NCBI GenBank assembly: GCA_902801325.1 | Contig: CADCHQ010000004.1 | Coordinates: forward strand, 62,001-126,000 | DNA: 64,000 bases | Source of the DNA: an uncultured Bacteroidales bacterium | Lineage (GTDB): Bacteria; Bacteroidota; Bacteroidia; Bacteroidales; Bacteroidaceae | Direction of reading: 5' to 3' | In this document: positions 49,986 to 59,256 of the stretch, one piece after another | How positions within the stretch are numbered: the stretch's first letter is position 1 | How the letters are laid out: every line of letters begins with the position of its first letter | Notes under the pieces: model-generated | Told to the model about the DNA's origin: nothing | The model's database searches: none | Seen by the model: only the letters and a program-made list of their open reading frames with translations | Translations under genes and position numbers: made by a program

Positions 49986-50555
49986 ATGAATTTATACCTC
50001 CGATTCTTTAACGAAGAGGTGCTGGTTGAGACTGTTGACCAGGCAATAGATTTTCTGTCGAAGTTACCCGATGTTAAGTTGAGCGATAACGTTTGCAATG
50101 AATTGGTTAGTTACGCTGCAAGCAAGAATCCCTTCCCCAAGCGTTTTAAGATTGATTCCAAAACCTATTTCATTGTGATTAAGACTACCGCCAACACGAT
50201 GGAGGAATTCAAAGCTTATGCTGCGGATGTGGCCAGTGGAGCTGAAGGCAATGCTCCGGCTGCAGAGAAGGCACTTTCCGGCAAGGAACTTCTTAACCGT
50301 ACGTTCTCGGCCGAGCAACCAGGATGGTATCACGCTACGATGAAGCTGAAGCGCGTGATGGCTGTTGAAGGAGCGGCTAATAAGTTCTGCTATGTGGATA
50401 CGGTATTTGAGGCCAAACTGAAGGCGCACAGCGTGCAGGATTGCTACAATCGTGTAATCGACCACTTGCGCACACGTGCCGATCTTGACCCACGTAGCCA
50501 ATTCCCTTCGATACGTGGACGCAATTTCAATGCCGAGTTTTTGGGCATTGACTAA
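49986..50555 (+). CDS. Conserved-looking cytoplasmic protein of unknown function
   Basis: Protein of 189 residues with no signal peptide or membrane segment. It begins NLYLRFFNEEVLVETVDQAIDFLSKLPDVKL and continues with PFPKRFKIDSKTYFIVIKTTANTMEEFKAYA, then GWYHATMKLKRVMAVEGAANKFCYVDTVFEAKLKAHSVQDCYNRVIDHLRTRADLDPRSQFPS. I do not recognise the family. The composition and codon use are those of a normal expressed gene with its own promoter. The GH25 gene is convergent behind it. Confidence 0.72.
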   Translation: MNLYLRFFNEEVLVETVDQAIDFLSKLPDVKLSDNVCNELVSYAASKNPFPKRFKIDSKTYFIVIKTTANTMEEFKAYAADVASGAEGNAPAAEKALSGKELLNRTFSAEQPGWYHATMKLKRVMAVEGAANKFCYVDTVFEAKLKAHSVQDCYNRVIDHLRTRADLDPRSQFPSIRGRNFNAEFLGID

Positions 50556-50564
50556 GATTTGAAT

Positions 50565-51371
50565 TTATCTTCGTTTAATGAGAATGTCGCGTAGACTATA
50601 GTTGTCCATAAAACAACTCTGGTCTACTGCGCCTCGGATGCCTTTTATGCGTCCACTGGCACTGAATTGCCATAAGGCGAATTTGGGATTTCCGTTCAGT
50701 TGAGGCACGCCGTCGCTATACTTGGCTATCATAAACAGATAGTCATCGAAGTGGCCAGCCAGATATTTGTTGTAGAAATTCTGTCCTGTATAGATAATGG
50801 GCTTTACGCCGTAGTAGTCTTCGATTCCTCTCAGGAACTGACGTAGGCGATTGCGCATATCGGCAGGTGCGGCTTTACCTCTAACTTCCACATCAACCAT
50901 AGGCACCAGGTCGTGGTCCTTTAGGTTGGGAACAACGGAAGTAAGGTTCTTAAGTTGGGCAGTAGGTGCTGCGGTAGGACTAAAGAAATGATAGCAACCA
51001 ACGGGAATGCCTACGCGACGTGCTTCCTTCAGGTTGCGAACGAATAGGTTGTCGACAAGGCCGACGTTTTCTGTAGCTTTGATATAAACGTAGTTCACGT
51101 CCTTGTCATCAGCCACAGCATCCCAGTTGATTTGGTTCTGATAGTGTGACACGTCGATACCGCGTTTGCCCATCGTATGATTCCTGCGGCGACGGACGAC
51201 GAGGTCTTGTAAGTGTGTCAGTGCTTGCTCGGGTTGCAGAGGTGCAGGCAGTACATCGGGTTCCATATACATCAGTTGTGACGTTGTGGTGTTCAACGTC
51301 TTTTTCTTGCCTGCTTGTGCCGACGGCACAAACATCAAGAGCATAAGTATGATGATGTATATGCGATTCAT
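50565..51371 (-). CDS. GH25 family lysozyme-like protein
   Basis: Secreted muramidase-type protein of 268 residues. The signal peptide is about 1-20 (ILMLLMFVPSAQA). The GH25 domain (about 70-260) begins GIDVSHYQNQINWDAV and contains YVYIKATENVGLVDNLFVRN, GCYHFFSP, VPMVDVEVRG (catalytic Asp-x-Glu) and PIIYTGQNFYNKYL, ending with ALWQFSASGRIKGIRGAVDQSCF. The catalytic residues appear present. It probably cleaves peptidoglycan of other bacteria or the cell's own wall. Confidence 0.9.
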   Translation of the reverse strand: MNRIYIIILMLLMFVPSAQAGKKKTLNTTTSQLMYMEPDVLPAPLQPEQALTHLQDLVVRRRRNHTMGKRGIDVSHYQNQINWDAVADDKDVNYVYIKATENVGLVDNLFVRNLKEARRVGIPVGCYHFFSPTAAPTAQLKNLTSVVPNLKDHDLVPMVDVEVRGKAAPADMRNRLRQFLRGIEDYYGVKPIIYTGQNFYNKYLAGHFDDYLFMIAKYSDGVPQLNGNPKFALWQFSASGRIKGIRGAVDQSCFMDNYSLRDILIKRR

Positions 51372-51431
51372 TTTGCAGTCTTTACCTATGCATTTTGCAC
51401 TTTGCAGTTTTGAATATCGAGATTCTCAGGT

Positions 51432-51469
51432 AAAGTCCCCCTGCCCCTTGTTTAAGGGCGGGGAGACTC
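51432..51469. repeat. Single REP-like arm
   Basis: AAGTCCCCCTGCCCCTTGTTTAAGGGCGGGGAGACTC, just 3' of the RNase G gene. No partner arm is seen. Confidence 0.65.
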
Positions 51470-51479
51470 TTGTTTGCAC

Positions 51480-53087
51480 TTACTTGATCTCGATTTCTTC
51501 TTTCATGTCTATCTCATCGCCCTTCTTGTCATAGAACTCATATTCCAGGAAGGCCAATTTCTGGCTGGGAATGACTTTGACACCAAAGCCATACTTCATT
51601 TGCCATTGGCGTTTGATGGGCCAAAAGCCTTGGTTGATGTATGCCATGACGTAGGGATGAACGTGAAGCGTAAACGAACGTACGTTTAACTTGTTAACGA
51701 GCATGTCAATCTTGCTTTCCAAAACATCGGTAAACATGAAGCTGCTCTTGATGACTCCCTTGCCGTGGCAAGTGGGGCATGTCTCGTCTACGTTCACTTC
51801 TGTAGCAGGGCGTACACGTTGGCGTGTGATTTGCATTAACCCGAATTTGCTCAAAGGCAGAATGTTGTGGCGAGCGCGGTCTTGTTTCATGTTCTCGCAC
51901 ATGCGCTCGTAAAGTGCCTGGCGATCTTCGGCCAGATGCATGTCGATGAAGTCCACAACGATGATTCCTCCCATGTCTCGCAGACGTAACTGGCGTGCCA
52001 ACTCATCGGCAGCTCCCAGATTCACGTCAAGCGCATTGGCCTCTTGCCCGTCACTATTGCGGGTTCGATTGCCACTGTTCACGTCTACCACCCACAAGGC
52101 CTCGGTGTGCTCAATGATCATGTATGCACCACGCTTGTAGGATACGGTCTTTCCGAATGAAGACTTAATTTGACGTGTGATGTCAAAGTTGTCGAAAATG
52201 GGAAGGTTGCCTTTGTAGAGCTTAACGATATCGGCTCTTTCAGGGGCAATGATAGTAACGTAGTCTTTTACTTCGTTGAATATCTTCTCATTGTCGACAT
52301 AAATGTTCTCGTAGGAGGGGTTAAACAAATCTCGCAATAAGCCAACTGCACGGCTTGTCTCCTCATACACCATGGTCGGCAGTTCCTTAGCTGCCGTCAC
52401 AAGGTTCATGGCTTCCTCCCATCGGCCCACGAGTACTTTCATTTCCGTGTCGAGTTCGGCTACTCGCTTGCCTTCGGCCACCGTACGTACGATTACGCCG
52501 AAGTTCTTGGGCTTAATGCTTTGTATCACCTGTTTCAGTCGGGCACGTTCGGCCGAAGACTTGATTTTCGATGATACAGACACTTTGTCCTGGAAGGGCA
52601 TGAGCACGAGATACCGGCCAGGGAAGGAAATTTCGCACGTCATGCGAGGACCTTTGGTCGATATGGGCTCTTTTACTACTTGCACCAGGACCTCCTGACC
52701 CTGCTGCAACACATTCTGGATGCTCCCGTCCTTGCCAAGTTCTTTTTCAATTCGAGCCTTGGTAATGGAGAGGGGGCCTTTCTTTCGTACCTGTTTTAGG
52801 TACTTGTCGAGAGATAGAAATTGGGGACCAAGATCAAGATAATGTAGGAACGAATCGCGCTCGTGGCCTGCATTCACAAAGCAGGCGTTGAGCCCGGGCA
52901 TCAGTTTGCGCACCTTGGCGAGGTAGATGTTACCTACGCTGTACAGTGCGTTTTTGCTATCCTCAGTCGTTTCGTTTCCCGACACCGACGCTTGCGAGGC
53001 TTCCTGAAATTCCATCAGGCGCTTGTCTTCCGTCAGAGCGATCGAAATCTTCTTTGGAGTGGCACTGATAAACAGTTCGCTTGTCAT
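51480..53087 (-). CDS. rng: Ribonuclease E/G family protein (RNase G type)
   Basis: Cytoplasmic endoribonuclease of 535 residues for rRNA processing and mRNA decay. It begins SELFISATPKKISIALTEDKRLMEFQEA and has the S1 domain (NIYLAKVRKLMPGLNACFVNAGHERDSFLHYLDL), the RNase E/G core with GRYLVLMPF, GVIVRTVAEGKR, LWVVDVNSGNRTRN and GGIIVVDFIDM (metal-binding Asp residues), and the Zn-link CPTCHGKG. There is no long C-terminal scaffold, so RNase G-like. It follows the 29-residue basic protein on the same strand with an intercistronic hairpin between. Confidence 0.92.
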   Translation of the reverse strand: MTSELFISATPKKISIALTEDKRLMEFQEASQASVSGNETTEDSKNALYSVGNIYLAKVRKLMPGLNACFVNAGHERDSFLHYLDLGPQFLSLDKYLKQVRKKGPLSITKARIEKELGKDGSIQNVLQQGQEVLVQVVKEPISTKGPRMTCEISFPGRYLVLMPFQDKVSVSSKIKSSAERARLKQVIQSIKPKNFGVIVRTVAEGKRVAELDTEMKVLVGRWEEAMNLVTAAKELPTMVYEETSRAVGLLRDLFNPSYENIYVDNEKIFNEVKDYVTIIAPERADIVKLYKGNLPIFDNFDITRQIKSSFGKTVSYKRGAYMIIEHTEALWVVDVNSGNRTRNSDGQEANALDVNLGAADELARQLRLRDMGGIIVVDFIDMHLAEDRQALYERMCENMKQDRARHNILPLSKFGLMQITRQRVRPATEVNVDETCPTCHGKGVIKSSFMFTDVLESKIDMLVNKLNVRSFTLHVHPYVMAYINQGFWPIKRQWQMKYGFGVKVIPSQKLAFLEYEFYDKKGDEIDMKEEIEIK

Positions 53088-53123
53088 CTGTTTTACATTA
53101 ACTCGATACTCATTTTATAATTA

Positions 53124-53150
53124 GCGAGTGAAGAGAACTTCTCCACTCGC
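53124..53150 (-). promoter_or_regulatory. Intercistronic hairpin before the RNase G gene
   Basis: Arms GCGAGTG-aAGAGAA and TTCTC-ca-CTCGC form a stem of about ten pairs, located between the small basic protein stop (53163) and the RNase G start (53087). It is not followed by a T-run on the minus strand, so it looks like a processing or regulatory hairpin, not a terminator. Confidence 0.6.
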
Positions 53151-53162
53151 CATACCGCTTAT

Positions 53163-53252
53163 TTACTTGCTCTTGTGTCTGTTCTTACGCAGTCTCTTCT
53201 TACGCTTGTGAGTCGACATCTTGTGTCTTTTCTTCTTCTTTCCGCTTGGCAT
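53163..53252 (-). CDS. 29-residue basic protein, AURKAIP1/COX24-domain (mS38-like)
   Basis: Very short gene coding for PSGKKKKRHKMSTHKRKKRL and RKNRHKSK after the initiator Met. More than half of the residues are Lys, Arg or His. It matches the small AURKAIP1/COX24-domain proteins of Bacteroidetes, related to the mitochondrial ribosomal protein mS38, so a ribosome-bound protein is likely. A good promoter (CAAA 53331-53334, 20 bases, CAAAGGTA 53303-53310, minus) precedes it. It is 75 bases upstream of the RNase G gene on the same strand. Confidence 0.85.
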   Translation of the reverse strand: MPSGKKKKRHKMSTHKRKKRLRKNRHKSK

Positions 53253-53302
53253 AGCTTAATGTTTTTTTATTAGTTAATAATCATTTTTACATATTTCGGC
53301 TG

Positions 53303-53334
53303 CAAAGGTAGTGAAAATCGAGAAAAAAACCAAA
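53303..53334 (-). promoter_or_regulatory. Promoter of the 29-residue protein / RNase G unit
   Basis: On the minus strand TTTG, 20 bases, TACCTTTG; leader about 45 bases. Confidence 0.75.
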
Positions 53335-53552
53335 TTTTGGAGCGTTAAATACAAAGATTGCCTTCATAATCTTTGCTATATCGTGGCAAAATAAGACCAA
53401 AGGTCTAATATTATTTGATTTTTCCGAGATGTAGCCTATCTTAGAGCTTCGAAGAGGCTCATGGATTCGAAAGTTAATTAAGAATTAGAAAATAATGTGC
53501 TAAAAAGGTGGAATTAACCCGTTAATCCTTTAACCTGTTAAACTTTTATTCG

Positions 53553-53560
53553 TATCTTTG
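53553..53560 (+). promoter_or_regulatory. -7 box for mutY
   Basis: TATCTTTG only 4 bases before the ATG at 53565, so the message would be nearly leaderless. Confidence 0.6.
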
Positions 53561-53564
53561 CCGT

Positions 53565-54593
53565 ATGAATACTGCAGAATTCTCTTTACGCCTGCTCGAA
53601 TGGTATGCTGAACATGGACGCGATTTGCCTTGGAGGCAGACACGCGACCCTTATCACATTTGGATTTCTGAAATTATCCTGCAGCAAACGCGTGTGGCTC
53701 AAGGGTATGACTATTTTCTGCGTTTCGTTCGTCGTTTCCCAGATGTCGATTCGTTGGCCAACGCTTCTGAGGATGAAGTTCTGCGACTCTGGCAGGGGTT
53801 GGGCTATTATTCCCGTGCCCGCAATCTGCATGCTGCGTCTCGTCAGATTCAGGCAATAGGACATTTTCCGAACACCTACGAGGAAATACGCCAATTGAAA
53901 GGGGTGGGCGATTATACGGCTGCAGCTATAGCATCGATGGCTTTCGACCTTCCTCATGCCGTTGTTGATGGTAATGTCTATCGTGTACTTTCTCGTTATT
54001 TCGGCATCGATACTCCGATTGATTCCACACAAGGGAAACGTCTGTTCTCGGCAATGGCTCAGGAGATGATGGTTCCAGGGCATTCGGCCGATTACAACCA
54101 AGCCATTATGGACTTTGGCGCTATTCAATGCACTCCCAAGTCGCCTCAATGTGCCACTTGTCCACTTGCCGACACTTGTCAAGCTTATGCCGACGGAACG
54201 GTGGATTCTCTACCTGTAAAGCAACATGTTACGCGTGTGCGTAATCGTTATTTTTCTTATTTCTATGTGCGATATGGTGGGATGACGTTGTTACAAAGAC
54301 GTGCAGATGGCGATATTTGGCAAGGCCTATATCAGCCTCCCATGTTTGAGACGTCGCGACCAATGACTCTCGCCGAGGTCTCTGCAAAAGTAGGGGAGTA
54401 TGGTTCTCCTGTCTTGCTTCGTGAGGGATATGTCCATCAACTAACTCACCAGCGGCTTCATGCCGATTTCTATCTATTGGAGGCAAGTGCGCGTCCTGAG
54501 TGGGAAGGTCTTTGGATTAAAGAATCGGAGCGCGACCAGTATGCCGTGCCCCGATTGGTTGAGGAGATGTTCAAACTTATTCCGATATCTTAA
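53565..54593 (+). CDS. mutY: A/G-specific adenine glycosylase MutY
   Basis: Base-excision repair glycosylase of 342 residues removing A opposite 8-oxoG. The HhH-GPD domain has LPWRQTRDPYHIWISEIILQQTRV (catalytic Glu), LKGVGDYTAAAIASMAF (helix-hairpin-helix) and VDGNVYRVLSRYF (catalytic Asp). The iron-sulfur loop is CTPKSPQCATCPLADTC. The C-terminal Nudix-like domain (about 215-340) recognises 8-oxoG. All catalytic residues are present. Confidence 0.95.
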   Translation: MNTAEFSLRLLEWYAEHGRDLPWRQTRDPYHIWISEIILQQTRVAQGYDYFLRFVRRFPDVDSLANASEDEVLRLWQGLGYYSRARNLHAASRQIQAIGHFPNTYEEIRQLKGVGDYTAAAIASMAFDLPHAVVDGNVYRVLSRYFGIDTPIDSTQGKRLFSAMAQEMMVPGHSADYNQAIMDFGAIQCTPKSPQCATCPLADTCQAYADGTVDSLPVKQHVTRVRNRYFSYFYVRYGGMTLLQRRADGDIWQGLYQPPMFETSRPMTLAEVSAKVGEYGSPVLLREGYVHQLTHQRLHADFYLLEASARPEWEGLWIKESERDQYAVPRLVEEMFKLIPIS

Positions 54594-54599
54594 CTCAAT

Positions 54600-54780
54600 A
54601 AGACCTATGCCTTCTTGCCGAAGGCCTTAGGGATTATTCCGGAAGCCCTAGGGATTATTTCGGAAGCCCTAGGGATTATTTCGGAAGACCTTAGGTTCGA
54701 ACGCCGAAGACCTTAGGTCTTAATTTTTTGCACCTAAGGTTCGATTGCCTTCGAACCTAATCTCGATTTTTTAGGCTCTA
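54600..54780. repeat. CCTAGG/CCTTAGG repeat cluster
   Basis: Three copies of 'ggaagccctagggattattt' type units with an exact 22-base period at the start, then CCTTAGG and CCTAAGG copies with 'tcgaacc' phrases. It lies between the mutY and uvrA 3' ends (convergent). Confidence 0.8.
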
Positions 54781-57702
54781 ATCTTGAAGTTTCTCCTTCA
54801 AGAACTTTCCAGTGTAGCTTTCCTCGCATGCTACCACCTGTTCAGGTGTTCCTTGAACTACCAGATGTCCTCCTCGCTCGCCGCCTTCAGGTCCGAGGTC
54901 TATGATGTGGTCGGCACATTTGATGACATCCAGATTGTGTTCGATGATAATGATTGTGTGTCCGTGACTGAGCAATCCGTCGAAGGCAGAAAGTAACTTC
55001 TTGATGTCGTGGAAATGCAGGCCTGTGGTGGGTTCGTCAAAGATGAACATCGTGGGCTCATGCTTCTCTTGTCCCAAATAATAAGCCAGTTTCACGCGTT
55101 GGTTTTCGCCTCCCGACAAGGTGGATGAGGACTGACCGAGTTTGATATAACCGAGTCCCACATCTTGCAAAGGCTTGAGTCGATTGACAATCTTTTTCTG
55201 TTTGTGTTCTGTGAAGAATTCAATCGCCTGATTTACAGTCATGTCCAGCACGTCGCAAACATCTTTTCCCTGATATTTCACTTCCAGGATATCGTTCTTA
55301 AAGCGTCTTCCGTGACACGATTCGCATTCCAGTACGAGGTCGGCCATAAACTGCATCTCCACCGTCACTGTGCCTTCGCCTTTGCACTCCTCGCATCGTC
55401 CGCCTTCGGTATTAAAGCTGAAATACCCAGCCGTATATCCCATCTGTTTAGCCAAGGGTTGGTCGGCATAGAGCTTTCGAATCTCGTCCCAAGCCTTTAT
55501 GTATGTGACGGGGTTAGAGCGCGACGATTTACCAATAGGATTTTGATCGATGAATTCGATGTGGCTCAGCTGACGCATGTCACCTTCCAATGACAGATGT
55601 TCGCCTGGACGGTCGGCAGGTTCGTCGAAATACCGCTTCATGGCCAAATAAAGGATGTCCCGCACGAGAGTCGATTTGCCGCTTCCGCTGACACCAGTCA
55701 CACAAGTCATTACGTTTAGGGGGAACTTGACATCGATGCCCTTAAGATTATTGGCACGTGCACCCTTTACTTCGATGAAGTTATTCCACTTCCGTCGGCT
55801 CGTGGGCACTGGCAACGTGTCTTCTCCAAGGAGAAAACGCAGGGTGTGAGAGGACCCCTCTTGACCTCCCCTTAAAGGGGAGGAAATCCCCCTCCCTTCA
55901 TGGGAAGGATGGGGTGGCTCTCCCTGATAGACAACTTCGCCTCCCAGTCGTCCGGCATCGGGACCAATGTCGATGATCCAATCGGCAGCACGCATAATCT
56001 CTTCATCATGTTCCACCACGACAACCGTGTTGCCTAAGTCGCGCAATTGCTTGAGTACACTGATGAGGCGTTGCGTGTCGCGACTGTGCAGACCTATGCT
56101 TGGTTCGTCGAGGATGTAAAGCGAGCCAACAAGGCTGCTGCCGAGTGATGTGGCCAGATTGATGCGCTGGCTTTCACCACCTGAGAGGGAATTCGACAAA
56201 CGGTTTAGGGTCAGATAACCAAGGCCCACGTCGAGCAGGAATTGCAAGCGATTGCGTATTTCCACCATAATGCGTTGGGCAATGCGCTCTTCTTGCTCGC
56301 TAAGGGGCAGGTTTTGGAACCATCGTTGCAGTTCTGTTATGGGCATGTCCACCAGGTCGGTGATGCTTCGTCCGCCCACTTTCACATAGTTTGCCTCAGG
56401 TCTTAGCCGCGTGCCGTGACACTTCGGGCAGAGTGTCTTGCCCCGATAGCGAGCCAGCATCACGCGGTTTTGTATCTTGTATTGCCCTTCACGCAGGTAT
56501 TCGAAGAAGGCGTCAATCGACATCAATCCCCATTCCTGTTCTTCGGGCTTCAGCTTTCGTTGCTCTTCGCTTAGGTATGAAGGGAAGGTTCCGTGCCAAA
56601 GCCAGTCTTTCTCTTCTCGCGATAGTTGGAAATAAGGTTTATGTATGGGGAATCCTCGTTCTGAGTTCAGGCGAATAAACCACGTCTTCCATTCGCTTAG
56701 TTTCTCGCCTCGCCAAGGCATGACTGCGCCTTCGTAAACCGATAGGGCAGTATTGGGAATAACCAGATTCTCGTCAATGCCAATGATGCGTCCAAAGCCT
56801 TCGCATTCAGGGCAAGCACCTGCTGGGGAATTAAAGGCAAACAACTTGTCGGAGGGCTCTTCGAAAGTGATACCGTCGGCCTCGAATCGCATGCTGAAAG
56901 CATGCAGAATGCCGGCAGGATAGAAGCGCAGCATCATCTCGCCTCCTCCTTCATAGAAGGCAGTCTCGGCAGAATCGACCAGACGACTGATTACGTCCTT
57001 CTCATCACTTACCGACATGCGGTCGATGACGAGATTAAAAGCTTCATGGCTAAGGGCTAAGGGCAAAGGACGAGAGTCGTGGTTGTCATCTTGAACTTTA
57101 GCCTTTAGACTTTTGTCTTTGGCCTGCTCGAGTATGTCCTCAATCTTCAATATCTCGCTATCTACCTCCACACGCACAAAGCCTGCCTTCATCTCCATCT
57201 CCAATTGCTCCTTGAGCGTTCGGCCTTCTGGCACTCGCAAGGGACACAGCACGGCAAACTTCGTACCGCGCCCATACGAAAGCATGGTCTGCACCACGTC
57301 CTCCGTCGTGTGTTTCCTCACTTCCTTTCCGCTGATAGGGGAGAAAGTGCGTCCGATGCGGGCAAACAGCAAACGCATGTAATCGTAAATTTCCGTCGAA
57401 GTGCCTACCGTAGAGCGCGGGTTTCGACTCGAAACCTTTTGCTCGATAGCAATCGAGGGCGGGATTCCTTTGATGTAGTCGCATTCGGGCTTTTGCATGC
57501 GTCCCAAGAACTGGCGGGCATAAGCCGAAAGGCTTTCCACATATCGCCTTTGTCCTTCGGCATAAAGTGTATCGAACGCCAGCGACGACTTTCCACTGCC
57601 GCTCACGCCCGTAATAACCACCAGTTTCTCGCGCGGTATCTCCAGGTCTATGCCTTTCAGGTTATTCACCCGCGCCCCTTTTATCCTTATGCTTTCTTCC
57701 AT
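54778..57702 (-). CDS. uvrA: Excinuclease ABC subunit A with an in-frame repeat insertion
   Basis: DNA-damage recognition ATPase of nucleotide excision repair, about 974 residues. Walker [10 protein letters not shown] (site 1) and GVSGSGKST (site 2), zinc modules [16 protein letters not shown] and [18 protein letters not shown], and signatures LSGGESQRI and LSGGENQRV are all present. At residues about 593-618 (bases 55850-55923) the chain reads [24 protein letters not shown], the translation of a complete REPIN-like element in a loop between the two ABC halves, just after GGEVVYQG. The start at 57702 is fixed by a TATCTTTG box at 57711-57718. Likely functional since the frame is open. Confidence 0.95.
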   Translation of the reverse strand: MEESIRIKGARVNNLKGIDLEIPREKLVVITGVSGSGKSSLAFDTLYAEGQRRYVESLSAYARQFLGRMQKPECDYIKGIPPSIAIEQKVSSRNPRSTVGTSTEIYDYMRLLFARIGRTFSPISGKEVRKHTTEDVVQTMLSYGRGTKFAVLCPLRVPEGRTLKEQLEMEMKAGFVRVEVDSEILKIEDILEQAKDKSLKAKVQDDNHDSRPLPLALSHEAFNLVIDRMSVSDEKDVISRLVDSAETAFYEGGGEMMLRFYPAGILHAFSMRFEADGITFEEPSDKLFAFNSPAGACPECEGFGRIIGIDENLVIPNTALSVYEGAVMPWRGEKLSEWKTWFIRLNSERGFPIHKPYFQLSREEKDWLWHGTFPSYLSEEQRKLKPEEQEWGLMSIDAFFEYLREGQYKIQNRVMLARYRGKTLCPKCHGTRLRPEANYVKVGGRSITDLVDMPITELQRWFQNLPLSEQEERIAQRIMVEIRNRLQFLLDVGLGYLTLNRLSNSLSGGESQRINLATSLGSSLVGSLYILDEPSIGLHSRDTQRLISVLKQLRDLGNTVVVVEHDEEIMRAADWIIDIGPDAGRLGGEVVYQGEPPHPSHEGRGISSPLRGGQEGSSHTLRFLLGEDTLPVPTSRRKWNNFIEVKGARANNLKGIDVKFPLNVMTCVTGVSGSGKSTLVRDILYLAMKRYFDEPADRPGEHLSLEGDMRQLSHIEFIDQNPIGKSSRSNPVTYIKAWDEIRKLYADQPLAKQMGYTAGYFSFNTEGGRCEECKGEGTVTVEMQFMADLVLECESCHGRRFKNDILEVKYQGKDVCDVLDMTVNQAIEFFTEHKQKKIVNRLKPLQDVGLGYIKLGQSSSTLSGGENQRVKLAYYLGQEKHEPTMFIFDEPTTGLHFHDIKKLLSAFDGLLSHGHTIIIIEHNLDVIKCADHIIDLGPEGGERGGHLVVQGTPEQVVACEESYTGKFLKEKLQD
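55850..55923. repeat. REPIN-like element inside uvrA
   Basis: Both arms in 74 bases: AGGACCCCTCTTGACCTCCCC-ttaaa-GGGGAGG, then CCCTCCC-ttcat-GGGAAGG ATGGGGTGG. The reading frame of uvrA stays open through it. Confidence 0.85.
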
Positions 57703-57710
57703 AGAGTGAA

Positions 57711-57718
57711 CAAAGATA
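57711..57718 (-). promoter_or_regulatory. -7 box for uvrA
   Basis: TATCTTTG on the minus strand, 8 bases before the uvrA start. Confidence 0.6.
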
Positions 57719-57895
57719 CGATTAAGCGAGCGATTTTCCAAATATATTTGAGGAAATCCGAGCGGAAGTATCTAAGACCGAGAGGTCAAACCAAGCTAAA
57801 TCCCCAATTTTAGCCTTGTGAATGTGCGGAATTGTATGCATTTCCTATGCCGAGTTGTGGCAAACGCATACTATATTATATATTAGGTATGGAAA

Positions 57896-58606
57896 CTAAA
57901 GCAATACTTCCTGCACCTCTGTCTTATACTTGCGTGAGATGGGGAGACGGAGGTCGCCAAGCATAATGTTCTCGCCTTCTCTGCCCTGACAGGCTGAGAT
58001 GCGTACAAGGTATGAACGATGGATGCGTAGAAACTCCTTCCCCAGCAGATTTGCCCATACGGAGATGGGACGTTTGTTGCGATAGCTGCGTCCCTCTGTT
58101 GCATGAACCCACGTCTCTGTGTCGCGGCTTTCTACGTAAAGAATCTCCTTTCGTTGAAGTGTGACTGCTTGTCGATCGCTGGTAAATGTTATCGAATCTT
58201 CGCTTTCGGGCAGTTTCTGTTCAATCATTTGCTCGAAGTAATAATCTCCTATAACAATGAGCAAAAGCATAGCCAGCAAGAAAACGGGATTGAGTAATAT
58301 GGGAGGAACGCTCGGGCCAGTGACCACCTGATTGCGAAGCGCAAGAATAATAGTATGTGCGAGATGAATGGCGAGCAAAGCCAGCGTTAGGATAAATAGC
58401 GTGAGGAAACACAAATCCCGCAATCCTTGCCTGCGTGAGGTGAAACGCACTTGCGCTAATAGATAACGAAACAGTACAGCTATTGGTAAAAGTGAGGAGG
58501 CGAGGAATAAGGCATTGGCGAAGGAATAGCCCGTACTGCTAAGTACAATGGCAAATAGAATCAATGCCATTGACCAATAAGTTAGGATGAGAGCCGTACG
58601 TTTCAT
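57896..58606 (-). CDS. Membrane-anchored LytTR-domain regulator
   Basis: Protein of about 236 residues. Four hydrophobic segments (about 5-30, 33-50, 65-90, 105-125) are followed by a C-terminal LytTR DNA-binding domain (about 140-236): ITFTSDRQAVTLQRKEILYVESRDTETWVHATEGRSYRNKRPISVW...FLRIHRSYLVRI...LRLPISRKYK. There is no receiver domain, so any signal must come through the membrane part. I start at KRTALILTYW (58606): a TATCTTTG box at 58615-58622 (minus) lies 8 bases upstream. The longer frame to 58771 runs through the divergent promoter. Confidence 0.85.
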   Translation of the reverse strand: MKRTALILTYWSMALILFAIVLSSTGYSFANALFLASSLLPIAVLFRYLLAQVRFTSRRQGLRDLCFLTLFILTLALLAIHLAHTIILALRNQVVTGPSVPPILLNPVFLLAMLLLIVIGDYYFEQMIEQKLPESEDSITFTSDRQAVTLQRKEILYVESRDTETWVHATEGRSYRNKRPISVWANLLGKEFLRIHRSYLVRISACQGREGENIMLGDLRLPISRKYKTEVQEVLL

Positions 58607-58614
58607 TTCACTTG

Positions 58615-58622
58615 CAAAGATA
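58615..58622 (-). promoter_or_regulatory. -7 box for the LytTR gene
   Basis: TATCTTTG on the minus strand; a TTTG lies 16 bases further upstream, shorter than the usual 19-21. Confidence 0.55.
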
Positions 58623-58716
58623 GTATCTTTTCCCCGTTCAAAAGCCATTGTTCGAAGATAAAATCCCATTATATAGGGTTTCAACATGCGAAGGATGGGT
58701 TTTAACTGTATGAGAA

Positions 58717-58749
58717 TTTGGTTCATCTCTTTATTTTGCCGTACCTTTG
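58717..58749 (+). promoter_or_regulatory. Promoter of the small membrane protein gene
   Basis: TTTG at 58717-58720, 21 bases, TACCTTTG at 58742-58749, about 45 bases before the ATG at 58794. Confidence 0.7.
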
Positions 58750-58793
58750 CATCAGCAGCTGCAAAAGACAAGAATGTTTAACTAAAAAATGTA

Positions 58794-59120
58794 ATGATTA
58801 TGACTGCTATTTCTGATTTCTTTCTTTCGGGCAATCCACTTTTTATGTCTGCCCTCACTCTGCTGTTGGCTTTGGTCTTCTTGGCAGCATGGAAAGCTCC
58901 TGCCTGGGTTCGAAGCATTGGACTTATCGCCTTGGCTTGCGGGTTTCTCTTCGGCTTGCTGGGCATCTATCAAATGAATGACTATGTACAACAGGTTGGC
59001 GATGTCTCACCCACTATCATTGCCAGCGGATACAAATGTGTTACCGTTCCCATTGCGTATGGCCTTATCATCTTTGTTATCTCACTTATCATTCACCTCT
59101 GCCAGAAACCGAGAATCTAA
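58794..59120 (+). CDS. Small three-pass membrane protein, MotA/TolQ/ExbB-like
   Basis: Protein of 108 residues (an ATG at 58800 is also possible) with three hydrophobic segments: LFMSALTLLLALVFLAAW, VRSIGLIALACGFLFGLLGIY and VPIAYGLIIFVISLIIHL. The block SPTIIASGYKCVTVPIAYGLIIFVIS resembles the transmembrane pair of MotA/TolQ/ExbB proton-channel proteins, though the protein is about half the family length. Divergent from the LytTR regulator; a strong terminator follows. Confidence 0.7.
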   Translation: MIMTAISDFFLSGNPLFMSALTLLLALVFLAAWKAPAWVRSIGLIALACGFLFGLLGIYQMNDYVQQVGDVSPTIIASGYKCVTVPIAYGLIIFVISLIIHLCQKPRI

Positions 59121-59142
59121 TCTTTGATTACATACCATCGGT

Positions 59143-59172
59143 GGGAGCTAGTTCGGCTCCCTTCCTTATTTT
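59143..59172 (+). terminator. Rho-independent terminator
   Basis: GGGAGC-tagttcg-GCTCCC followed by TTCCTTATTTT, just behind the small membrane protein gene. Confidence 0.8.
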
Positions 59173-59198
59173 ATCTCACTACCAAAGAATGCTATTTA

Positions 59199-59230
59199 TT
59201 TGGTCATTCCAAAATATTATTGTATATTTG
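59199..59230 (+). promoter_or_regulatory. Promoter of the GHL10 gene
   Basis: TTTG at 59199-59202, 20 bases, TATATTTG at 59223-59230. It decides the start at 59257. Confidence 0.78.
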
Positions 59231-59256
59231 CGCTATTATATATAATAAGGTATCAT

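Noticed and set aside
58606-58771. Longer N terminus for the LytTR regulator
   Set aside because: The extra frame covers both the gene's own -7 box and the divergent promoter, so it is unlikely to be translated.
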